Source of the DNA: Clostridiales bacterium
GTDB taxonomy: Bacteria; Bacillota; Clostridia; Oscillospirales; CAG-272
Direction of reading: 5' to 3'
DNA length: 57,117 nt
Assembly (NCBI GenBank): GCA_003150035.1
Contig: QALR01000004.1
Coordinates: 1 to 57,117, forward strand
The notes below the pieces were generated by a model that was given only the letters and a program-made list of their open reading frames with translations, made no database searches and had not been told where the DNA came from. Shown one piece after another: positions 35,117 through 43,254 of the stretch. How positions within the stretch are numbered: position 1 is the first letter of the stretch; the number at the start of each line of letters is the position of its first letter. The position numbers and the translations under genes are program-made.

Positions 35117-35761
35117 TTAAATAAAAAATACAGCCATCGCTGCCACCGATAAAAACGGAATCAGGGCAAATGGCTGCTTTTTTCTCTTTTTCCGAACTGT
35201 TTGTATGATGCTCATGACAATCACGGCGCCGAGCAATCCGGCAATCAATGCCGCCAGTCCTCTTTCCCAACCAAGCAAAAAGGCCAGCGCCACAGACAGC
35301 TTGATATCCGCACCGCCAAGCGCCTTCTTGGAAAGCAATGCCGTCAGATACTGCGGCATAAATACCATGACCGCTCCTGTCAGCATTGACGGAAGTCCAA
35401 CCGTAGAAATCGAGTACAGTCCGAGCAGGGCAACCATCACCCAAAGACAATCATCCATTGTATGACTGGTCAGATCGGAACAGGACGCATACAGCAGCAC
35501 AAGCATCAGAAGAATTCCCTGCGCGGTTCTGACCGACCACCCGTATCTGAAATAAAGGGCCAGAGCTATGATGCCGGAAAGGACAAGAATCACCGGCAGG
35601 GAAACTAAAAATTGCTTGCTTTTCATAACCTTCGTCATGATCCAACCAACCGTCACGGCTGCTCCGACAGTAATAAAGGCACATAATACCGAGGCCCATG
35701 CCTCTTCTGTCTGTAATTTTATCGATTCTATGTCAATCCATGACGGAACAGGAGCGAGCAT
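35117..35761 (-). CDS. Prepilin peptidase, A24 family (CpaA/TadV-like) (214 aa)
   Basis: Six or more membrane helices with the two aspartates of A24 peptidases: Asp96 in ASCSDLTS and Asp152 in GGADIK (149-154). The length matches TadV/CpaA rather than the larger PilD type. The enzyme would cut the leader of the Flp-like and TadE-like prepilins encoded nearby. The N-terminal 20 residues are an unusual short external extension. Neighbouring genes on both sides are pilus genes. Confidence 0.87.
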   Translation of the reverse strand: MLAPVPSWIDIESIKLQTEEAWASVLCAFITVGAAVTVGWIMTKVMKSKQFLVSLPVILVLSGIIALALYFRYGWSVRTAQGILLMLVLLYASCSDLTSHTMDDCLWVMVALLGLYSISTVGLPSMLTGAVMVFMPQYLTALLSKKALGGADIKLSVALAFLLGWERGLAALIAGLLGAVIVMSIIQTVRKKRKKQPFALIPFLSVAAMAVFFI

Positions 35762-35785
35762 TTCATTTTCCTCCGAATTGATATT

Positions 35786-36406
35786 TTAACTCCCGATAAT
35801 ATGCATATCGGACCAGGTCGGCTTCGTCCACGTTTTCCCGTTGCTTGTCATGGTAAAGTACGTAGACCCGCCGGTGCGATACCGGCAGACGAAGCGTTCC
35901 CCTGAAAAAGAACTGGAGCCTGCCGGAAGCGGCGTTGAGACGCCATAATAAAAATGGGTGATTTCCACTGCCGTAAAGGACACCTGTTCCACCCAACTGA
36001 CTCCTCCGTCCGGAGAAGTCAGCACATAAAACTGATCCCCGTTCTTCACCAATGCCGCCTGGATCAGATCCGATTCAGAGTGATTGCTGATCAGTCCGTA
36101 AACCGAGCTGCCTGTGCCGTAATCCGGCATCTTCGCCTGCTGCCAGTGCTGTCCATCATAGGAGTAGCGCAGACAGTAGGTGCCGCTCTCCTCATCCAGA
36201 ACGCGCTCCACAGTCACACCGGCCTCTCCGAAGTCCATCAGCCCCTGAACCTGTTTTTGAATGGATGCAAGTACGCCGCTCTCACCGGCAAACAAAACGT
36301 ACAGACCGCTAAGAAGCAATGCGCCGATCACAACCGCAATCAGGATCTTTACGGCGGTACTGAGGTGTCCCTCGCCGCGTTTGTCTTTGAAATTGATTTT
36401 TCTCAT
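35786..36406 (-). CDS. Pilin-like protein with large exported domain (206 aa)
   Basis: ATG 36406 was chosen (AAGGA eight bases upstream). The N-terminus RGEGHLSTAVKILIAVVIGA is a close relative of the small pilin-like gene at 36483 (GEGYVDSAIKIIIAVVIGGL), but here it carries a C-terminal domain of about 150 residues with beta-strand, Trp/Tyr-rich sequence (LRYSYDGQHWQQAKMPDYG, TMTSNGKTWTKPTW) that suggests a sialidase/BNR-like blade or carbohydrate-binding fold. A pilin helix with a displayed head would make it a candidate tip or minor pilin. Confidence 0.72.
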   Translation of the reverse strand: MRKINFKDKRGEGHLSTAVKILIAVVIGALLLSGLYVLFAGESGVLASIQKQVQGLMDFGEAGVTVERVLDEESGTYCLRYSYDGQHWQQAKMPDYGTGSSVYGLISNHSESDLIQAALVKNGDQFYVLTSPDGGVSWVEQVSFTAVEITHFYYGVSTPLPAGSSSFSGERFVCRYRTGGSTYFTMTSNGKTWTKPTWSDMHIIGS

Positions 36407-36422
36407 ATGCAATATCCTTTCT

Positions 36423-36464
36423 TCCGTCCGTTGCCCAAGGCCTTTACCTTGGGCAACGGACGGA
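36423..36464. repeat. 18-bp perfect stem-loop between two pilin-like genes
   Basis: TCCGTCCGTTGCCCAAGG pairs perfectly with CCTTGGGCAACGGACGGA across a 6-nt loop, with no T tract. It lies 18 bp after the stop of the small pilin-like gene and 16 bp before the next start. Such hairpins often cap and stabilise abundant pilin mRNA segments. Confidence 0.65.
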
Positions 36465-36482
36465 TCCTTGCGTCAGCAAGCG

Positions 36483-36758
36483 TTACGAGCCCGAATAAGA
36501 GAACATTTCCGTGATTTTTTCCGTAATCTGCGGAATGATCGTGGTGTTGAAAAGCGTGTAAAGCCCGGCCAGAAGCAGCCCGCCGATCACAACAGCGATG
36601 ATAATCTTAATGGCAGAGTCTACGTAGCCCTCCCCGCGGCACCCCTGTACCGGTGCTTTGGAAGCAGCCGCCAATCTCCGCAGAGCATCTCTGCGTTCAC
36701 ACAGCCAACAAGTGACCTTCTTTACTGCTTTGTTGAATAATGCCTTGATTTTTTTCAT
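36483..36758 (-). CDS. Small Flp-type/DUF6133-like pilin (91 aa)
   Basis: A basic N-terminal leader of about 45 residues with two cysteines (VTCWLCERRDALRRL) is followed by RGEGYVDSAIKIIIAVVIGG, a Gly-Glu-Gly cut-site-like motif and one hydrophobic helix, and then about 20 external residues. The layout fits a class III (Flp-type) prepilin or the DUF6133 proteins of clostridial conjugative elements. It is the best candidate for the major pilin. The strong hairpin just downstream fits a highly expressed segment. Confidence 0.72.
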   Translation of the reverse strand: MKKIKALFNKAVKKVTCWLCERRDALRRLAAASKAPVQGCRGEGYVDSAIKIIIAVVIGGLLLAGLYTLFNTTIIPQITEKITEMFSYSGS

Positions 36759-36795
36759 GTTTTGATCTTCCTTTCAAATTTCATATTTTGTTTTG

Positions 36796-37929
36796 TCATC
36801 TCGGTACCGCGATATGGGTAATCGCGCCCCAGATGCGATTGGTATCATGATTGATGCCCAGAATACGGATCGTTACCCGCGCCCCCTTCGGGGGACGTCC
36901 CCGTTTCGGATAGCTGCACAGGCAATCTACGCCGCCATCTAGGGCGACGAAAACGCCGTTGGTATCCACCATACTGACACTGCCGACATACCGGTTCCCT
37001 ACAGTATACCGGCGCAGTGCCTTCTCGTATGGATTTTCGGCGGCCTGCTTCACGGAAGCCGTTACCCTGATGTGTTCCCGATCGCTTCTGTCAATTTCCA
37101 GTATTCTGACCAGAACACGCTGTCCCGGCTGATAATACCCGGACGCATCCGTCAGTCTCTGGTAACTGAGTTCGCGCAAGGGGATATAGACCTCCACGCC
37201 AAACAGATCAATGAAAATCCCCGCACGAATGACCGAAATCACTCTGGCTTCCGCACAAACACCAGGATACAGCAGGTTGTTTCCGTCCCGGTCTGTGCCA
37301 AAATAGTACTGCTTCCGCTTGACGCGCATCGCGGCAAGCCGGCTTGCCACCGCAAGGAATGCTTCCGGATCCACCCCCTTGACGATGTAATCCACCTCAG
37401 CGCCGAGTCTCTTGGTCAGCAGATAATGATGTACATCGTCCGGATTCTGATCCCTGTAATCTGCGGGAGGCTCTAGGGCCTCCTCTGCCGGAATCAGGAT
37501 TTTATATGCACCGTGATAGATGACTGCCACAGTATGCGCGTTGGCGTCGGAGGGTCTTTCCACCCCCTGAATGGTTCCGGTCAGAATCTTTCCGGTTTTC
37601 AGAGATTCCAGAAGGTCCAGCAAATCATTTTTTGCCTTCTCTTCATCGGTTTCAACGGTTCTCTCGGCATCGATCGACACCGGCTGCGCAGTCCGTTTGG
37701 CGCCCAAATGAAAGCCGGTTTGAGGAGCATCGACGCGCTCCGTATCTGACTGACTCTCAACCGGAGCGGTCTTCCTTCGCCGCCTTGGCTTTGGCGCCTC
37801 CTCCGGTTCGGTCTGACAGAGCGTGGTTCTTCCATCCAATTCGCAAGAATTCATCTGCGATTTTTCTTCATCTGCTTGTCCAGCATTCTGTTCTTCGCCC
37901 AAATCCATTTCTTTTTCCGGATCTGTCAT
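36796..37929 (-). CDS. S1-domain RNA-binding-like protein of the conjugation block (377 aa)
   Basis: ATG 37929 follows GGAGG by six bases. Residues 1-110 are acidic and disordered with a KPRRRRK patch. The remainder holds about two S1/OB-like modules (GVCAEARVISVIRAGIFIDL followed by FGVEVYIPLRELS, and VGNRYVGSVSMVDTNGVFVA). Such proteins are seen in clostridial conjugative elements, where their role is not established; RNA binding or translational control is the family expectation. It is preceded by a 187-bp gap with a GGCGCC hairpin. Confidence 0.75.
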   Translation of the reverse strand: MTDPEKEMDLGEEQNAGQADEEKSQMNSCELDGRTTLCQTEPEEAPKPRRRRKTAPVESQSDTERVDAPQTGFHLGAKRTAQPVSIDAERTVETDEEKAKNDLLDLLESLKTGKILTGTIQGVERPSDANAHTVAVIYHGAYKILIPAEEALEPPADYRDQNPDDVHHYLLTKRLGAEVDYIVKGVDPEAFLAVASRLAAMRVKRKQYYFGTDRDGNNLLYPGVCAEARVISVIRAGIFIDLFGVEVYIPLRELSYQRLTDASGYYQPGQRVLVRILEIDRSDREHIRVTASVKQAAENPYEKALRRYTVGNRYVGSVSMVDTNGVFVALDGGVDCLCSYPKRGRPPKGARVTIRILGINHDTNRIWGAITHIAVPR

Positions 37930-37963
37930 GTATTTCCTCCTTTCTGTCATTGCAAATCATAAA

Positions 37964-37981
37964 GGCGCCATTGCCGGCGCC
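37964..37981 (-). terminator. Short GGCGCC hairpin between the CARDB protein and the S1 gene
   Basis: GGCGCC repeated around a 6-nt loop (self-complementary arms). On the minus strand it is followed by TTTATGATTT. It is weak as a terminator and could reduce transcription into the pilus genes. Confidence 0.35.
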
Positions 37982-38116
37982 AAGCAGTTGCCCACTAAGG
38001 CGGCACCCCCGCACGCTGCTCTGCCGGGATCCGGATACAACCGTGCCCCAAAACCAAATCAGGCAGACAATGCTCTCTGCCGATACTGTCAGTTCTGATT
38101 GGAATCCCCCCCTTTC

Positions 38117-40453
38117 TCAATGGATATACCAGTCATCATAGAGGCTTCCCTCCAGCTCGATGGCATTGCTGATTCTGGTGGCCGAGATCATCCCGACCGG
38201 CGTCCAGAGCTGCGTGACGGTTACTGCAATCATATAATCCCCGTCCGCCATATATATTGGAACGAAATGAATCCGTTCGTTTCCCGCGGCATCCGGATTT
38301 TCCGGGAACCGGAATTCTGAGCTCCGATATTCCAGCGAACAGCTTTTCCCGTCTCCCGACACGTAATCGGATTCCGGAAATGCCGCCTCCGCATACTGTG
38401 CATCGGTATATGCCTCGGGATCAGGAAGCGTATAACCCGGAACCGCGATCACCTCCGGCGCATAAGAAACGGCAACCCCGTAGCCGGACTTCATGTTCCA
38501 GACTCCGTTTTCATGGACGGCGGTTGCACAGCTACTGCCGGGTTCTATCTGGGGTGCCTGCGGGGAAAGCGCAACTCCATATTCCATCAAAACAAAAGCG
38601 CCGTTTTCATATTCCCAACAGGTCCATGTCGCTTGTCCGGCCGTGTCTGAAGGGACGCTTCCGGAAGTCTTTCTGTCGGGAAGCTCAAACGCTGTGTCCG
38701 AAGCCTGAAAATCCGGCAGCGCCGCGATCACGGCGGTAAAACCGGCTCGGTTGTCTGCGGTACCCGTTTCAACTGGGGTTCCGTCCGGATCAACGATACA
38801 TTCGCAGTATACTTCCTTGCCGGCAAGCTCCCCCGGTACCTTCCATCGGAAGAAAATCAGATTGGTTCCGCTGCTCGGTATGACAATATTCTCCCGGCTT
38901 TGGGCAAGTATCTCGAGCCTCTCTCCGACATCGGTATATACATACACATAGAAGTCTGCCCGAAGTCGGTGCTCCGGGAGGATATCCGACGCTCCGTTGT
39001 TGTCCATGAGAAAACCGGTGATGACCTCGCAGCCCGCTCCATATTGGTCCGAAGGGACGACGGCACGCACAGACACTTGGTCATCCGTTTCGACCACATT
39101 GAGCAGTGCGGCAACCGAATTGTTTGCGGTGTTTGTTTCCTCCGCCCGGTTCTCCCAATTGATCCGTACCTCCAGGCGGTGCTCCCCGGTCCCGACCCCG
39201 ACATTCAGATCAAATGTGACGTAGGCGGTGCCGCCTGCCGGAAAATTCACATCCTGCGTTCCGACCACCACTCCGTCATAAAGCAATTGCACCGGAATCT
39301 TCTCATGTGCGTTTTTCTCATCCAGATGATCCGTCCGGACTCTGACCGTCACCGTGTCGTATTGCAGAACCTCATCTGCAGACAAAACCAATTCCGAAAC
39401 CGAAAAATCATACGGATCTCTCTGCCAGACCGCATACAGGGTCATATCCGCATCGGCCCGATAGGTACTGCCCGGCCGGAACCAGACCCAGTCGGAGCTC
39501 TGACTCAGTCCCCACCCAAGGAAGGTATAACCCGGACGTTGAGGAACGGTTTCGGGCAGAGCCACGTCCATACCGTGTTGCTTGGTCACCGGCAAAGGAG
39601 CTCCGCTGCCGCCGTTGGCGTCAAACACGATGGTATACTGCTGCAGATCATAGTAAAAACCAATATAAAAAACGCGATTGTCACACCAATCCATTTTCCC
39701 GTCCTTGGATTCGTCGTAGTCCGAATATTCCCCCATATCCTCCGACCACGCGGTGTGATGGTAATCGTATTCATAGCACCTCGGACTGCTCGGTGTATTC
39801 CGGTATTGTCCGACCCAATCGTATGTAAAGTTTCCGGAAATCGCGTTCCGGTATCCCTCCCGCAGCACATAGCCCGACAGGTCTGTTCTCGCAGTTGCAG
39901 AGATATACTCATAATAGCGTACAGATCGGGTTTCGGATGCATACAGCACATCGGATCGGTATCCGCCCCCGTCAATGGTCTGGACATAATGCCGGATCAC
40001 CAATGTAATCGGATCCCACGGCCGCATCGTGACGGTCACATTGAGCGTTTTGGCGCTCAGGGCAGTGCGGAAATGATAATTGATATGAATGTTTGCCTCC
40101 GTACACCGGGAGGTTCCGCTTGTCCACACGATTTTGCAGGTTTCGAGCAATCCCTGATCGCTCGTAAATCCGATGACGTCATACCCGCCGATTCCCAATT
40201 GAATGCTGTTCTCCTCTCCGTATTTCGTATAGAGTATCACCTGCCGGATGAGATTTCCGTTTGTATCCACGCATCGTACATTGATGGTTCGATTGCATTC
40301 CCCCGGTTCATAGGCGTAAAAGGCCGACGTGGCTCCGGTGGGTTCCAGTGTGCCGGTCAATGTAGAAGCAGCAAAGGCCTGCATGGAGCATATGACAGAT
40401 ATCAGTATAACCAAGCCCGTTATGATGCTGAGCCTTACGGTTTTCCGCTTCAT
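38117..40453 (-). CDS. Secreted adhesin-like protein with InlB B-repeat and CARDB domains (778 aa)
   Basis: A signal peptide ends in SMQAFAAS. Residues about 30-270 hold a beta-rich region with MucBP-like strands. One InlB B-repeat follows at about 275-350 (YTIVFDANGGSGAPLPV, YTFLGWGL, LYAVW), then CARDB at about 352-455 (DFSVSELVLSADEVLQYD). The last 170 residues match the end of the 975-residue protein at 26358 (ENPDAAGNERIHFVPIYMAD, YDDWYI). No wall anchor is seen. ATG 40453 overlaps the stop of the small membrane protein gene. The two proteins bracket the Tad genes and are likely paralogous pilus-linked adhesins or mating-pair stabilisers. Confidence 0.85.
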   Translation of the reverse strand: MKRKTVRLSIITGLVILISVICSMQAFAASTLTGTLEPTGATSAFYAYEPGECNRTINVRCVDTNGNLIRQVILYTKYGEENSIQLGIGGYDVIGFTSDQGLLETCKIVWTSGTSRCTEANIHINYHFRTALSAKTLNVTVTMRPWDPITLVIRHYVQTIDGGGYRSDVLYASETRSVRYYEYISATARTDLSGYVLREGYRNAISGNFTYDWVGQYRNTPSSPRCYEYDYHHTAWSEDMGEYSDYDESKDGKMDWCDNRVFYIGFYYDLQQYTIVFDANGGSGAPLPVTKQHGMDVALPETVPQRPGYTFLGWGLSQSSDWVWFRPGSTYRADADMTLYAVWQRDPYDFSVSELVLSADEVLQYDTVTVRVRTDHLDEKNAHEKIPVQLLYDGVVVGTQDVNFPAGGTAYVTFDLNVGVGTGEHRLEVRINWENRAEETNTANNSVAALLNVVETDDQVSVRAVVPSDQYGAGCEVITGFLMDNNGASDILPEHRLRADFYVYVYTDVGERLEILAQSRENIVIPSSGTNLIFFRWKVPGELAGKEVYCECIVDPDGTPVETGTADNRAGFTAVIAALPDFQASDTAFELPDRKTSGSVPSDTAGQATWTCWEYENGAFVLMEYGVALSPQAPQIEPGSSCATAVHENGVWNMKSGYGVAVSYAPEVIAVPGYTLPDPEAYTDAQYAEAAFPESDYVSGDGKSCSLEYRSSEFRFPENPDAAGNERIHFVPIYMADGDYMIAVTVTQLWTPVGMISATRISNAIELEGSLYDDWYIH

Positions 40454-40752
40454 GCAATCCCCCCAGACTCATATTCGACCGTTCCTCCGATGACTTCCGG
40501 ATTCGGATTTCGCGTCATCTCCTGCACATCCATATCCGGAGGGACATACGTGGAAGAATCCGTCGGATTCGGTTTGATCTCCGGGATTTTCACAGACGCT
40601 CCATCGGAATGGCTGCCGGACGTGGGATCGGGCGCAGGGCTTTGTTCCGTCTGCAGTGCCGGGATGACGGCCAATATCCCAACAACAACCGTGACGATTA
40701 CAATTGTCAGACTCACAACAATTTTTCCTTTGTTTTTCTTCTGTTTTTTCAA
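40450..40752 (-). CDS. Small single-pass membrane protein preceding the second secreted adhesin (100 aa)
   Basis: Starts at TTG 40752, with GGAGG ten bases upstream. A Lys-rich N-terminus is followed by one helix (IVVSLTIVIVTVVVGILAVI) and a Pro/Asp/Ser-rich tail. It is coupled to the next gene through ATGA. It is the counterpart of the 94-residue protein at 29293 in both topology and position. The family is unknown. Confidence 0.7.
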   Translation of the reverse strand: MKKQKKNKGKIVVSLTIVIVTVVVGILAVIPALQTEQSPAPDPTSGSHSDGASVKIPEIKPNPTDSSTYVPPDMDVQEMTRNPNPEVIGGTVEYESGGIA

Positions 40753-40767
40753 AAATATTTCCCTCCT

Positions 40768-42636
40768 TTAAAACATTTCCGGCGGCTTTGCCGATCCGTA
40801 TAGCGACGGTTTTTTCTGGCGCTCCCGGGGTTCGGCCTCCTGCTGCTGTTGTTCTTCTGTTTTTCCTTCAGGCTGAGTATCCGGCGGCACCGGGCGATAC
40901 GACGAAACCGGTGTTCTGCGCAGCAGCGCCGCATACGGATGCCGGGTGAAATCAAATTTCCGGAGCTTCAGAAGATTGCAGCCCCGGATAACGCAAAGCA
41001 GCTCCTCATTAGACATGCGAAGGATCTCGTCCGGCGTCAGCAGCTTTCGCCTTCCCTGTCCCTCGGTATACCGGTATTGCGGAATCATCTGCGCAAGCGC
41101 CAGGGTCCGGCGGACGGTTGCGGTAGAATTCACCTCAATACTCATGTCTCCGCTGCGATCGGAAAAATACTTCGCGCTGACGTCGTCCGTGCAGCCGAGC
41201 ATCAGCTGGACGTCGCAGTTTCCGATGATTTCCGCCCACAGATTGTTGGGATACCGGTTTTGCAGCTGCCCGAGGCTCTGTACGGCCAGCATGACCCGAA
41301 TGTCTCTGGAGCGGCACACACTCAGACTTCTGGCAAAATCCGACCCATCCGCCGCCCCGCCGAGCCGGCCAATGTTATTGAATTCATCCAGAATGAGATT
41401 CACCGGCACCGGACAGCGGCGTTCCTCACAGGTATCGGCATATCGGGTCAGTCTGACAAACAGCAGCGAAAAGAAAAGCGATGACAAAAATGCCATCGTT
41501 GTGTCCTGATCGCTCAGAATGAGATAGTATGCGCACCTTCGTTTCCCGGGAGCGGTCAGGTCAATGCCGGAGGAACCCGTGATTCTCTGCACCATTTGAT
41601 TCTGCAGCACCTGCAGTCGGGTTCCGAGCCCCAGTACAACACCGGAACGGACAGTGTCGCTTGACTGAGCAAACAGGTGATATGGCGCTCGTGCGGGATG
41701 ACCGAGCGGCAGCCGCTCGAACAGAGCCGTGAGCTGCCGCTCGGTATTTCCTGTCAGCATCCGATAGACTGCCGGCAGGTTCTTTTCCTCCGGCCTGCGC
41801 GTCCGGTCCTGATCTATATAAAGAATCAGAGCTTTGAGGAGATTGCCTTCCCCGTTATCCCAGAAAGGATCCCCCTTGCCGGAACCGGTATTGCCAATGA
41901 TGATATTGGTCAGCACCTGTGCCATCAGGGTGTCGCCCGCCAGATCGGACATACAATTCCAGGAATCGCTGTGCTCCAGATCAACCAGATTATATACCCT
42001 GATCTCATACCCATTCTGCTGGTACAGCTCCGCCGTATCGGCATAAAGCTCCCCCTTCGGGTCCGTGATGACCACGGATTCTCCGTTTTTCAGTGACTGT
42101 AAAAGGGCATTTCGTATTATCGCCCGGGACTTTCCGGTACCGGATGCACCGAATACCGCGATGTGCCGGTTCAGCGCTGTCTCCCTTGGGAGACACGCGA
42201 CCTTTCCCTTATACTCACCCAAAATCACTCCCTCCGCCTTTTCCGGGGCCGCAACATCCAATACGCTCCACATTTCCTTTTCGGTCATCCATGACGCGGT
42301 TCCGTACACGCCGGATCGGCTCTTGGAAAACCCGCGCGGATCCCGCTCGCGCCCGCCAAACCGATTGTGCAGGCGAAAGATTCCGATCACCGCGATCGCA
42401 GCAGTCAGAACAATCAGCATGCTTTTCAGCCCGTTCGGCGTGAAGGCCTGCCGGAAGCATACCGATGGGTTCGGGTTCACCGATTCGATCTGCACCTGCC
42501 CCATCATTCCTCCGTCCGAGACCCACTGGGTATAGTTCGCATATATTTGCGCAAGAATGCCCCCGAGATAAAGCAGGAAGATCAAAATGAGTATCGCGGC
42601 GGGTACAGCAAGTATTTTTCTCTGTCTTCGGTTCAT
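40768..42636 (-). CDS. virD4: Type IV coupling protein VirD4/TraG (622 aa)
   Basis: Two N-terminal transmembrane helices (residues 9-30 and 73-88) precede a large cytoplasmic ATPase domain with Walker A GASGTGKS at 163-170, VITDPKGELY, and Walker B VNLILDEFNNIG. It ends in a Gln/Pro/Lys-rich tail. T4CPs bring the relaxase-DNA complex to the T4SS channel. Length and motifs are complete. It is the first gene of the transcription unit that goes on into the CARDB protein and the Tad genes, which links DNA transfer with the pilus set. No clear consensus promoter was found in the 157 bp above it. Confidence 0.92.
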   Translation of the reverse strand: MNRRQRKILAVPAAILILIFLLYLGGILAQIYANYTQWVSDGGMMGQVQIESVNPNPSVCFRQAFTPNGLKSMLIVLTAAIAVIGIFRLHNRFGGRERDPRGFSKSRSGVYGTASWMTEKEMWSVLDVAAPEKAEGVILGEYKGKVACLPRETALNRHIAVFGASGTGKSRAIIRNALLQSLKNGESVVITDPKGELYADTAELYQQNGYEIRVYNLVDLEHSDSWNCMSDLAGDTLMAQVLTNIIIGNTGSGKGDPFWDNGEGNLLKALILYIDQDRTRRPEEKNLPAVYRMLTGNTERQLTALFERLPLGHPARAPYHLFAQSSDTVRSGVVLGLGTRLQVLQNQMVQRITGSSGIDLTAPGKRRCAYYLILSDQDTTMAFLSSLFFSLLFVRLTRYADTCEERRCPVPVNLILDEFNNIGRLGGAADGSDFARSLSVCRSRDIRVMLAVQSLGQLQNRYPNNLWAEIIGNCDVQLMLGCTDDVSAKYFSDRSGDMSIEVNSTATVRRTLALAQMIPQYRYTEGQGRRKLLTPDEILRMSNEELLCVIRGCNLLKLRKFDFTRHPYAALLRRTPVSSYRPVPPDTQPEGKTEEQQQQEAEPRERQKKPSLYGSAKPPEMF

Positions 42637-42708
42637 ATTGACCCTATCCGCTCCTTATACATTTCAAAAAAATTGTAATAGTAGTGTCAACCAATATTTT
42701 ATAAAGAA

Positions 42709-42738
42709 TTGACATCGTATATGACATCATGATATAAT
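42709..42738 (+). promoter_or_regulatory. Promoter of the HicB-like gene
   Basis: TTGACA at 42709-42714, an 18-bp spacer, and TATAAT at 42733-42738. A GACATC direct repeat within the spacer may be an operator for the RHH-type product. Confidence 0.65.
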
Positions 42739-42793
42739 ATAGCATCTTCATAAAAGCAGTAGACGCAATATCTGAAAGCGAGAGAAAACCAAA

Positions 42794-43165
42794 ATGAAAA
42801 CGATTGAAGAGCTGATGAAAATTCCGTACCGGCTGGAAGTTGTGGAAGATGTATCAGAGGGTGGATACGTTGTCTCTTTTCCTGACTTAAAGGGATGTAT
42901 CACCTGCGGAAAAACCATTGAAGCCGCAATTGCAGCCGCAACCGACGCCAAAAGAGAGTGGTTCCGGGTCGCGTTGGAAAATGGATATGAGATTCCGCTC
43001 CCCGCCTCGGATGAAGCATACTCGGGACAATTCAAGCTCCGACTTCCGAAATCCCTTCACCGCCAGCTTGCAGAACATGCAAAGCGAGAAGGCATCAGTA
43101 TGAATCAATATTGCCTGTATCTTCTGACCAGAAACGATGCAGCACGTTCAATGGATAACAAATAA
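42794..43165 (+). CDS. HicB-family antitoxin-like protein, no HicA partner seen (123 aa)
   Basis: The N-terminal HicB fold (YRLEVVEDVSEGGYVVSFPD, LKGCITCGKTIEAAIAAATD) resembles a degenerate RNase H-like domain. The C-terminus KLRLPKSLHRQLAEHAKREG is a ribbon-helix-helix DNA-binding domain. It is the only plus-strand gene inside the conjugation block. A HicA toxin (about 60-80 residues, with a dsRBD-like fold) is absent on both sides, so it is a solo HicB and may act as a regulator of the divergent virD4 unit. Confidence 0.83.
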   Translation: MKTIEELMKIPYRLEVVEDVSEGGYVVSFPDLKGCITCGKTIEAAIAAATDAKREWFRVALENGYEIPLPASDEAYSGQFKLRLPKSLHRQLAEHAKREGISMNQYCLYLLTRNDAARSMDNK

Positions 43166-43221
43166 AAATCATCCCTTATGATTGGTGGGATCGAAATCAT
43201 GTCAGTGACTGCAACCGAACG

Positions 43222-43251
43222 CCTCGCCCGTAAAACCGGACGAGGTTTTTT
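43222..43251 (+). terminator. Rho-independent terminator after the HicB-like gene
   Basis: Stem CCTCGCCCG/CGGACGAGG with a short loop, then TTTTTT. Confidence 0.7.
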
Positions 43252-43254
43252 CTG

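Noticed and set aside
38900..40771. Plus-strand open frame of 623 codons
   Set aside because: Antisense to the 778-residue CARDB protein and its membrane partner. The product shows no domain and the minus-strand genes have signal peptides and domain matches.
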